DNA from: Avena insularis
Lineage: Eukaryota; Streptophyta; Magnoliopsida; Poales; Poaceae
NCBI GenBank assembly: GCA_023614405.1
Contig: JAJUPC010000225.1
Location: forward strand, 62,001 to 126,000
Length of the DNA: 64,000 nt
Reading direction: 5' to 3'
How positions within the stretch are numbered: the stretch's first letter is position 1; each line of letters starts with the position of its first letter. Made by a program: the position numbers and the translations under genes. Below are positions 34,986-44,318 of this stretch, piece after piece. Below the pieces are notes generated by a model, which did not search any database, was not told the DNA's origin, and saw nothing but the letters and a program-made list of their open reading frames with translations.

Positions 34986-35563
34986 TCCGGGCCCCACAAG
35001 GGCGGATAATCCGGCCCTGCTCCAGGAATTCTGCTAAGGACTTCAGGCACAAGGCTCAGTAAGGGGGCGGATAATCCTCCCCAGGGGAGGATAATCCGGG
35101 GGGGCGGATAATCCGCCCCTACTTAGGGCGGAAAGTCCAGCCCTGAAAGTTACCATCAGACCTGGACGGGTCTGACTGTATCAGACACGTTTTGTTTCGC
35201 GATTTTGGCCGCCCCAGCCGCCCTTATAAGCCCTGGAACGTCCCCATAGTTAGGGTTAGACCACGTTAAAACTATTTTGGAGTTGTTTCTTATCAAGAAC
35301 CTCTGGAATTACCCTGTGATCGAGTTATACTACTGCAATTGAGTGTGATCTGTTGTTCCATTGGGCATTAGTAGATTGCAAACTACCGTTAGGTGGTCGG
35401 CGGTCTTAAGAGGCGTGGTGTTGTGAATATCCCAAAGGGTTCGAGAGCGGTTGCATTGGCATCAGGGTTCGAGTGGGAGAGTTCATAGCTACAGGCTAGT
35501 TATCTATCATCCACCATCATCATTAACAAGTGCTTGCTGAGAAGATCGGGCCACCACATATCA
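34493..35563 (+). repeat. D 3' LTR (1071 bp)
   Basis: It is preceded by the polypurine tract GAAGGGGGGAGA (34481-34492). It is 36 bp longer than the 5' LTR, chiefly from extra AT-class units (around 34977-35010 and 35085-35120), partly offset by other small differences. TSD GAAGG follows at 35564-35568. Confidence 0.94.
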
Positions 35564-35568
35564 GAAGG

Positions 35569-37135
35569 TGAAGATCACGAAGACATGTACCGAAGGCTCA
35601 AGACCACCGCCACTGCTTTTAGGAATGTGGGTGCCTCACATGTGGATGATGCATGGATAAAAAGGAAATATGTGAGTGCACTCATGCCTTTTGAGCCCAC
35701 CGACTTGAAGAGCCTACAAGGAAGACACAACTACCATCTCATGACCTCAAATGAAGTTATGCAAGAGATGGCTGCTTTCAAGGTTGCCGCCAAGAATGCC
35801 AAAGATGCCCGTGCTCGTGCCCTTGGTATGAGTAATGTTGTCAATGTTGCTTTGAAGGCCAAAGTTGTGGACCATGGGGATGAAGATGATAGCGATGAAG
35901 GGCTTTCCATGGACCATCCCGATGAAGTGAAGATTGCTCATGGTCAATATATGGCTTTCTATGCAAAGAACTTTTGGAAGAACCCTGCCAAGGCCAAGAT
36001 GGAAATGGAACGGAGAAGCAATCCAAATGGGAAAAGAGAGAATACCACAAGATTGAGAACTTGCTTCAATTGTGGTGACCGCTACCACTTTGTGGCTAGT
36101 TGCCCCTATGAGAAGAGAGAAGATCATGGTGGAAAGCTTGTGTTGAAGAAGACTCTCAAGGGACCATACAAGAAACCTTTCATCAAAAAGAATCCCATCA
36201 ACAAGAAGCCGGGAGAAATTGTCTTGATCACTCATGAAGAGTACTCCTCCGACAATGAACATGATGAAGATGACGAAGAGGAAACTTCTCATGGTGTGGC
36301 TGCTCTTGCCACCACATCTACTCCGACATTCTCACTCTTCGATTCTCCAAATGAGAACTCCTCCACCAAGAACGCCACTTACCTTATGGCAAGAGGAACG
36401 GAGGTATCTTCATCATCCCGCTCTACTCACTTAGATAATGATGAAATTGATGATGAGATGTCTCTTGATGTTAAAAAGGAATTAATTGCCTTTGATGAGT
36501 TTATGACTAACCTAGAAGGTGATCCTAAGCTACATTTTGGAAATATCTTAGATCAACTATCACATACTCAAGAGCTTCTAGATGTAAGATGTAAACTTGG
36601 GCATGAACATATGATTGAACTAGAGGCCCTAAACAATGCTCTAGAAGAAGAACAAGAAACTAGGTTGTCACTTGAATTAAAACTTGAAGGGCTTGATGAG
36701 GCCAATGACATTATTGTTAACAAACTCATCAAAGAGCGTGATCATGCTATTGCTAAATATAAAAGAGCTAAAAAGGACAAGATTGAGTTTGGTGTGGTTC
36801 ATGAAAAACTTGCCGAGGACTTTAGCTTGCTTAACAAGGCCCACAAAGCCTTGGAGAGTGAGCTCTTGTCACTCACAAAGTCCCATGAAACGCTTCAAAC
36901 TCAATTGGCCAATATTCCTTCACCTAGTAACTTCATTCCATCTAGTAGCACAACTATTCTTGAAGAGAATGCTAGGTTGAAGGGGGAGCTTGCTAAGGCC
37001 ACATTTCCACAAGGAAACAAGTCTATTGATGATCTTTTGAGCAAGCAAAGGCGGAGTGGTGATAAAGGGGGCATTGGTTTTGTCTCCAAAACAAAGAAGA
37101 AGAACAACAAGAAGAAGAAGGACAAGCCGCTTTAA
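35569..37135 (+). CDS. C1 gag, C-terminal part with zinc knuckle and coiled coil
   Basis: This continues from 15074 after D. EGEDHEDMYRRLKTTATAF and DAWIKRKYVSALMPFEPTDL are copia gag core sequence. The zinc knuckle is CFNCGDRYHFVASCP near 36060. An acidic Ser-rich linker follows, then a long helical segment (about 36480-36900: LEALNNALEEEQETRLSLEL and similar) with heptad-like spacing. It ends with a Lys-rich tail (KTKKKNNKKKKDKPL) and a TAA at 37133. Pol follows without an overlapping frame. Confidence 0.88.
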
Positions 37136-38696
37136 GAGACCAACAAGACCATTGTGGAGAGTAAGACCACAAATGGTAAAACTATGTCTCATGATGATTT
37201 TGCGGGAAGTGCTAACCCTCACTATGTTCTAATGCGTGATTATTATGGTGATGTGTATGCACAATATGTTGGCCCTTATGATGGTTATATTGCTTGGTCT
37301 ATTTGGGTTCCCAAGACCCTTGTTGCTAACAAAAGAGGACCCATTGAAAAATGGGTACCTAAAAACTAGCTTGATCTTTTGTAGACTTATGCTTCCGGAG
37401 GGTCAAAATGGGTGATCGATAGTGGTTGCACAAGTCATATGACCGGAAGCTCGTCTATTGTCAAGGACTTGGTGTCAAATGAAGATCAAATCACCGTCAC
37501 ATATGCCGACAAGTCAAAGTCTAAGGTAATGGGTTTCGACAAGGTAGTGGTGGCTCACGACATTACACTCGTGAACGTCATGCTTGTTGAAACCCTTGGA
37601 TACAATTTACTTTCTGTTCGTGCTCTTGGAAAGATGGGCTTTGCCGTCTTTATTGATGATGATATTGTGGTCCTCATGTGGAGCAAGTCTCTCAAGGTCG
37701 CTTTCGTTGGGTACGTCGAAAATGACTTGTATGTGGTGGACTTTTCGGGGCAAGCCACTGCAGGTCCGATGTGCTTATACGGAAAGGCCGATGTGGGTTG
37801 GCTATGGCACCGCCGACTAGCCCATGTCAATATGAGAACTTTGCAAAGTCTCCATAAAGAGAGCCATATTGTTGGACTAAAAGAAAATGTTTCCTTTGCC
37901 AAAGATCGTGTTTGCAGGGCATGTGTTCTAGGGAAGATGCATGACGCTCCACACAAGCCCATGAACCAAATCAAGTCCAACAAGATCTAGGAACTCCTTC
38001 ATGTGGACCTATTTGGTCCTCCATATCATGCAAGGTCTTGGAGGGAAGAAATATTGTTTGGTGATTGTTGACGACTTTTCAAGATACTCTTGGGTTTATT
38101 TCTTCAAGTTGAAGAGTGAAACTCAAACGACTTTTATCGACTTCATCAACTTGGTTCAACGGCAACACAATGTTCCCGTATTGATTATAAGAAGTGACAA
38201 CGGCACCGAGTTCAAGAACTACACCTTGAATGATTTCCTTAGTGATGAGGGGATTAAACATTAATATTCCGCTGCATACACCCCTCAATAAAATGGTGTG
38301 GCCGAAAGGAAGAATCGGACTCTTATTGAGATGGCTAGGACCATGTTGGCGGAGTTTAAATCTCCATACAACTTCTGGGCCGAAGCCATCTCCACCGCTT
38401 GCCATGCTTCAAACCGACTCTACCTCCGCAAGAAAATCAACAAGACTCCATATGAGATACTTACCGGTAACAAGCCCAACATATCTTATTTTAGGGTGTT
38501 CGGTTGTAAGTGTTTCTATCTCATCAAAGGTGTTTGTTTGTCTAAATTCGAGTCTAAAGCATTAGAGGGTATTTTTGTTGGCTATGGTCTCGAATCTCAC
38601 ACTTATAGAATCTATGACAAGCTCTCCGGAGCCGTCATAGAATCTTGTAGTGTGACCTTCGAAGAATATGATGGTCCCCAAGGGGGGGCGTGTTGA
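37136..38696 (+). pseudogene. C1 protease and integrase
   Basis: After the gag stop comes HYVLMRDYYGDVYAQYVG (typical of Maximus-type elements), a stop at 37367, then the protease active site WVIDSGCTSHMTG near 37410. The GAG-pre-integrase zinc finger WLWHRRLAHVNMRTL with CRACVLGKMH follows near 37800-37950. A stop at 37988 and a frame break near 38010 precede the integrase core with DDFSRYSWVYFF, IRSDNGTEF, then a TAA at 38262 and another stop at 38290, and GVAERKNRTLIEMARTM. The integrase ends VTFEEYDGPQGG. Several stops make it inactive. Confidence 0.88.
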
Positions 38697-39588
38697 TGCT
38701 TGTGATGCAGATGATGAAATGCCTCAGGATGCCATAGGAAGAATGGGTGTGGGTTATATCCGCCCCGTTGAGGAACCCCTTATGGCGGATCGAGAAGAAC
38801 TATGCTCCACTCGAGTGGAGCCCTCATCTTCACAACCTCAACATGCTCCATCTACCGAAGAGGACATTGACTCAAGCCAAAGACAAGATGTGGACCCTCA
38901 ACATAGTGATCAATGTGTGAACTCTAGTCAAAGGGAGCTTGGTCCATTTGATGGGTTGTCAAGTGGTGCCAAGTCAATTTGTCAAGGAAGATCCATCCAA
39001 ACTGTTTTGAGACGAGCTCAAATTGATGCTAGAAGAGCACTTGATCAAGACCAAGGTCAATCCTTGCCTCCCAATGTAGAGGATGAATCCAATGATGATC
39101 AAGGTCAAGTTGGTCAAGACGAGGATCAAAATGATGAAGAGGGTCCTCCAAGAAACAATGAGGAGATCCACGCTCGTCGCGAAGCTAGAAAGGAAAGAAT
39201 GTTGGAAATAAGAGACCACACCCTCCAAAATGTTGTTGGAGATCTAAGGAAAGGAATTTCCACAAGAGCACAATTGAAGAGGTTTAGTGAACATCAAGCT
39301 CACATTTCCATGATTGAACCAAAGAAAGTGTGGGAAGCTCTTGAAGATTCGGATTGGTTAGAAGTTATGCACAAAGAGCTCAACAACTTTGAGAGAAACA
39401 AAGTGTGGAAGTTAGTTGAGAAGCCAAAAGATTGCCGCAATGTTATTGGAACAAAGTGGATATTCAAGAACAAGCAATATGAGCATGGAATTATAGTAAG
39501 GAACAAGGCTAGATTGGTTGCACAAGGGTACTCTCAAATTGAAGGCATTTTTTATGGAGAGACTTATGCACCCGTGGCTAGCCTTGAG
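38668..39588 (+). CDS. C1 RT, N-terminal part (interrupted by B3)
   Basis: An acidic Gln/Asp-rich linker (to about 39230) leads to the copia RT start: WLEVMHKELNNFERNKVWKL, GTKWIFKNKQ and ARLVAQGYSQIEGIFYGETY, ending at APVASLE where B3 enters (TSD TTGAG, 39584-39588). The catalytic domain continues at 59730. The frame is open across this part, but is offset from the integrase frame just upstream. Confidence 0.88.
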
Positions 39589-40170
39589 TGATGTGGACAT
39601 CCCTTCTATTGATACAACCGTTGTACCTACAGAAACACACATACAAGGACCCATCACAAGATCTCGTGCCAAACAACTTAACTATCAGGTACTTTCGTTT
39701 CTTGGAGCTATTCCTCACATACATGAGAATATGATGCTACCTAAATCAGATGTATTTCTTACTCTTAGGAATGATGGACCAAGCATGGATGAGAGGGACA
39801 AGCATTGGAGCATGGCCATGCATGGAGATGGCAGCAAGCATGTGATGATCCAAGAGAAGGCCACGGATGAAGATTTCAGAACTTTGAGGCCACCATAATG
39901 AAGAAAGAAGGCTTGGACGAAATATTCAAGATCAATACTTTACGAATTCGTCCATAGCTTAATATGGTGCTGCGACGCCTTTATTTTGGGCCAGGCCCAT
40001 GTAATTTTCGCAGGATTTTAACTAGCCACTTTTTAGAGTCCGTATTTGAGGGGAAAAGGACTTCTAAAAGTTTGTGTCACTTTTTAGAGTCCAACCCTAA
40101 AAGTCCTTTTCCCCTCAAATACGGACTCTAAAAAGTGGCTAATTAAAATCCTGCGAAAATTACATGGGCT
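39589..40170 (+). repeat. B3 truncated 5' LTR ending in a foldback
   Basis: The LTR matches 58805 onward up to about 40070 (GGACTTCTA). After about 28 bp of short direct-repeat filler, 40098-40169 is the inverse complement of about 39997-40069 (about 72-bp arms, few mismatches). Gag sequence follows from about 40185. The inverted arm also includes CCAACCCTA, which belongs to LTR sequence beyond the left arm, so it was copied from a full LTR. Confidence 0.85.
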
Positions 40171-40429
40171 AACTAAAGAATAAAAGGTCAAGATTTCCAT
40201 TGCTCCTCCACCATCATCCAATGCTCACCTTTCGTAGTGCATCTTCTATGGCTTCCACGGGTAAGACAAAGGATATACAATGCATAAGTGCTGGGGTTTT
40301 GGTCATATTGAGAGAGATTGCACAACACAACGTGTGATGATGGTGCGAGAAGATGGTCAGTACGATTCAGCGAGTGACTTTGATGAAGATACACTAGCCC
40401 TTATTTCTGCTCGAGATGGAGACAATTCT
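40171..40429 (+). pseudogene. B3 gag fragment around zinc knuckle
   Basis: It aligns with B2 (about 10200-9965 reverse). The knuckle region is recognisable at GCATAAGTGCTGGGGTTTTG and GAGAGAGATTGCACA (about 40281-40325) but is mutated. The fragment ends in GAGATGGAGACAATTCT, with TSD ATTCT at 40425-40429 before A2, and resumes at 55410 with GATGCTGATAAAGAG. Confidence 0.8.
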
Positions 40430-41467
40430 TGATGTAGCCCGTCCTACGACCGCTACTACATCTACTTCCACGAGCTCCCCAAGTGGACCCATGACTCACG
40501 CCCGAGCCAAACTCCTTCAAGATAAGGTGAACTCGCTCCTCTCCTTGTGTGATTTTGATACACCCTTGGATGGCCTGCTACTTCATACCCATACCTTGTG
40601 CATCATCAGGTACGAAGAGAAGGACCCACAGGACGGAGGAGCACCAGCAGAAGAGAGCAACGCTCGCCTGCATGTACCCTAGGACTGGCCGACCCTGGCA
40701 CTACCGCCCTGCTACACTACCAACAACGAAGACCCAGCGCTAACCAAATGCTCTCATCCTTTGGCGGTACTACGGCCCGGATCCGGTACTAGAACTCGGC
40801 ACTCACGCCCCACTACGCTACCACCAATGAAGGCTCCAGCGCAAGTCCCAGGACGACAAACGGTACTACCGGGCCAGGAAGCGGTACTATCGCATGACCG
40901 GTACTACCGGACGTGCTGGACCGGTACTACCGGACGACACAGGACCTGATCGTGTTAATTCGGCCCAGCGCCTTGTAACCCTCTCTATATTTCGCTATTT
41001 GTCCCCAAAATACCCATGTTTATGTGGTTGGCCTATATATAGCCCCCACCCTCTATTGTAAACCCTATACTTGGATAATAATAGATATTAAGGAAACCCT
41101 TTGAGGAACTTATATCTATTGGTCTCATGCTCCTACCAAGGAGCACCGGATTATCCACCCCCTCTTGGATCTTGCCTAGTGCGTTCAAGTTGTACAAGGC
41201 CTTGGGTTCTCGGTTTCTCGCCCCCAAGTCATCAAGGTCTCACCAAGCACCTCGTCCCCCGTTGTTGGCGTGGAGAGAGCTCACCAACACCGATCCTAGA
41301 GATTATGTTGGACCGGTTGCCACCGGCGTGAGAGATCGGCGTGTATCGTGATTTGCGTGCGTGTGTTCGTGGTTTTCATCCCGTTCTTCCCCCGACCACC
41401 GCTTTCCCCTTGTTTCTCGTGGTAATTCGTGAAAGATCGGGCCACCCCAAGGGGTTACCCCATAACA
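40430..41467 (+). repeat. A2 5' LTR (1038 bp)
   Basis: TGATGTAGCCC to CCCATAACA. It carries TA-class palindromes at 40861-40871, 40898-40910 and 40921-40933, with degraded ones from 40764. TATATATA is at 41034-41041. U5 has AAGATCGGGCCACCCC. The small LTR ORF has its ATG near 40491. It pairs with 54370-55404. Confidence 0.94.
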
Positions 41468-42682
41468 TCTTGGTATCAAGAGCAAGGTTGATCACGAATT
41501 TCCCCCCAATTTTTCTTTATCCCCCTTAAAACCGAAAATTCCACCAAAAAAAGCCCCAATTTGCCTTCGGATCGATCTTTGGATTTGGTGAGTTTTTCGT
41601 GGTTTTGGTCCATAGATATGTTGCTTTTGGAGTCGATCTATAGCCCCTGTTGTTCCTCGCCCAGCCTTTCGGTCAGTTTCCCACGAATTTGAGGTTTGTG
41701 TCAAGTGGATCTCGTTTTTGTTCTTGTTACGTCGACCGGTACTACCCGTACTTCAAGCGGTACTACCGACAATAGAAGCTTTTTCCCTTCCTCTTGACGC
41801 CTCACTTTCGTTTGCTGACTTTCCCTTTTAGCTTGTTCGTGTTTCGCGTGTTTGTCGCCATTTTAACACAAGCTTCCGCATCAAAGTCACCCGCACTCAT
41901 CGACACCGCGACACTCGAACATCATTCCCCACCAACGGTTGCAAGTCGTCAACAATACCAAAGGTATAACTTGCACCACTTTGACAACCCCATATCTTCC
42001 TTTGTGTGTATCTATCCTATGAGAGCAACTCATTTTGTGTTTGTCTAAGCATTGTGCACTTGCCTTCGGAAAGTGAGAGTGTGAGGCCAAATACAAAAGC
42101 TAACATAGTAGCATAGAAAGGGAGAAAAAGGAAAAGGAATCAAAAAAAAGAGAAAAAAGAGAAAAAAAGATATATAGTCTCCCAATACAAAGAGAATACC
42201 AAGCTTGTAAGCCAAGAAAGAGAGAAGAAAGAGCGCACTGAGGCAAGTGCACAAATCTATTGCTTATCCTCTTTTGGCAAACGAGTTGTGGTCTCTCCTT
42301 GAGTTGGCACGACAACCGAGCGTAGTCTTCGTTAGGACCTTTTGTGCTCATTTTCATAGTCGTGCTAACCCCGTTTTTCTCCACGTGTGTGTTGTCCGTG
42401 TTTTGTAGATCGTATCCTTTTGCTTTTGATCTTTGGTTCTTTACCACGTAGGACAATAACCTTTTGCTTGGATCGTTTCGTTTGGTTTTCCACAATCCTA
42501 ACCTTCCACCAAAAGCTTTTGAGAGTTGTAGCATATTTGTGTGTGAGTTTCTTGCCCATTTCACTTTGCACGCTGTTCGCTCATTTGTGTGGCAATTGGT
42601 TCGATATAATCTCCAAGGTGAGGTAAAAGGATAACTCTCCGCACCCTTTTTCTCTATATACAACCCTTGTTGGCTTTTCATC
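41468..42682 (+). other. A2 primer site and 5' leader
   Basis: TTGGTATCAAGAGCAAGG (41470-41487) is a Met primer site with one inserted A. TA-class sites lie at 41735-41768 (GCGGTACTACCG at 41757-41768). The block 41905-41975, ending CCAAAGGTATAACTTGC, matches the G leaders. An A/G-rich tract lies at 42117-42172. GTTTTGTAG at 42398-42406 could be a splice acceptor. No coding is seen. Confidence 0.8.
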
Positions 42683-43299
42683 ATGGACAGGCATGGAGAG
42701 CCATCCCGACCACCACAACCTCCGGAGGATGACACACAATTCATGACAAGATGGGACCATTGGAAGGTCCGAGGAGAATTCAACTACCGTTGTGAAGCTC
42801 TCGAGCGGCGCCAAGATGAACAATTTAGCGAGGCCCGTGTGGAATTCAAGAACATCGACAACCGCTTCGAAGAAGTCCGTGGCCAAATGCATGCCATGCA
42901 ACACAACCTCAGTCATCAAAATGAAGCTCTTGGTCGTGCACTCGCCTCAACGTATGAGAAGCTTCAACGCCTCATTGATGGACTAGCAAGGTCACGCTCG
43001 CGCGAATCAAGCTCATCTCGGCACTCCTCAAGTGAATCAAGTGCACCTCGCCGTCACGCTTCAAGGCACCGGGATGGACCCGTTCTTCAATCCATGAGCT
43101 CTTCGCAAGTGGTACCATCTCCGCATCACGCCGCAACGTCAAGCTATGATGGTGACCTCTCCGCAAGACCTCCAAGATGTGAAGCGAACCGGCCACAACC
43201 AAGGGCACTTGTGATTCAACAAGAGCAACCTCACATGGACCACCAAGGCCATCGTCGTCGACATGTCCCTTCCACACCAAGTGAAGCGTCCGAAGAGGA
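42683..43299 (+). CDS. A2 gag, N-terminal part (interrupted by G2)
   Basis: The ATG at 42683 starts MDRHGEPSRPPQPPEDDTQF. A helical segment (ALERRQDEQFSEARVEFKNI, then VRGQMHAMQHNLSHQNEALG) with heptad-like spacing resembles the start of G gag (FERLEHRLDDTFREFEYRER). A Ser/Arg-rich linker follows. The frame is open to the G2 insertion, TSD GAGGA at 43295-43299, and continues at 49748 as SEED then EQDHRRREAL. Confidence 0.88.
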
Positions 43300-44318
43300 T
43301 GATATGGGATCCCTTGTGGGATTGACCCTAGGGTGGCCCGATCTTCACGGATTTGATGCGGGGAGTGAGGGGATACCCGATGAACACGATGAACGCAACA
43401 CAAACGCAAGGTAAAGATACAAACACACGCAAACACAACCCGATTCGATTTGCTCCCGTTGGCTCGAACAACCAATCCAATAGAATCCTCGGCGAGAGAC
43501 CGTTAGGTAGAATCACCAAAGGAGAGATCGGCAAGCGGATGATAGAATCCAAATCAAAGGAGAGAGTAGCAACCAAGTAGAATCCCAAGGGGAGAGACCT
43601 AGCACTACTAGAATCCTTGATGAGGAGAGACCAAACACTTGAGGAGGGTCTTGACGACTTGGAGACGAACAACCGAACTCCAAGGCCTTGTACAACTCAT
43701 AGATTAACTATAGAGAGGGGTTCCCATCTAGGGTTAGGCACAAGCCTTCATTCATCATCAACTCTAGGGTTTCAAGGAGGGGTGGGGGCTTATATATAGG
43801 CCAGCCACGAGCTAGGGGTAAAATAGGCATAAATAGGAAGTTCTGGGCGTTACATGGGCCAGGCCCAACCCGAGCTGCGGCCGATACGCGGTCCGGAGAC
43901 TCCGGTGTGATGGCCGGAGACTCCGGTCTGGACCGGAGACTCCGGTCAATCTCCGGTGTCATCTCCGGAGGGGCCTTCTGACTGTCCTGGGCGCTGGTTT
44001 GGGGGTCGGTCCGGAGATGGACCGGAGACTCCGGTGTGGTAGACCGGAGACTCCGGTCTGGACCGGAGACTTCGGCCAAGCTTCAGCAGCTTCTTGCGTC
44101 TCCTCTTTCAGGCCTCTTGCTTGGTGGTCTTGATCACTGGGCTCCTCTTGTCATCTCCTCTTGGTGTCATGGTCATAGCATTGGCACGTGTCTCAAGTAG
44201 GATTCCATTCACATGATAGCCAAAGGAGGGTGGGGTATGGAATGAGTTCACCTTTGAGGGTGTGGTTGATGTAGCATGGTGTGGACCAATGGTGAATGCC
44301 ATGTGTTGGGCTGCAACA
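43300..44318 (-). repeat. G2 3' LTR (1019 bp)
   Basis: Reverse strand TGTTGCAGCCC (44318) to CCCATATCA (43300). AG-class palindromes lie at about 43892-43952 and 44018-44080. TATATATA is near 43793. The first 210 bp of U3 are the end of the G2 ORF. Confidence 0.93.

Larger units (their letters stand above)
15075..35563 (+). mobile_element. D: Ty3/gypsy element, nearly intact, split by F
   Basis: 5' LTR 15075-16109, leader, gag-pol 17139-21138 and 33808-34495, 3' LTR 34493-35563. TSD GAAGG is at 15070-15074 and 35564-35568. D own length is about 7.8 kb. The coding region has only two in-frame stops and no frameshift I can see, so D is the best preserved autonomous element in the window. Confidence 0.95.

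Noticed and set aside
39997..40169. Inverted repeat as a MITE or TIR transposon
   Set aside because: Both arms are B LTR sequence in colinear context, with no flanking duplication at the arms.
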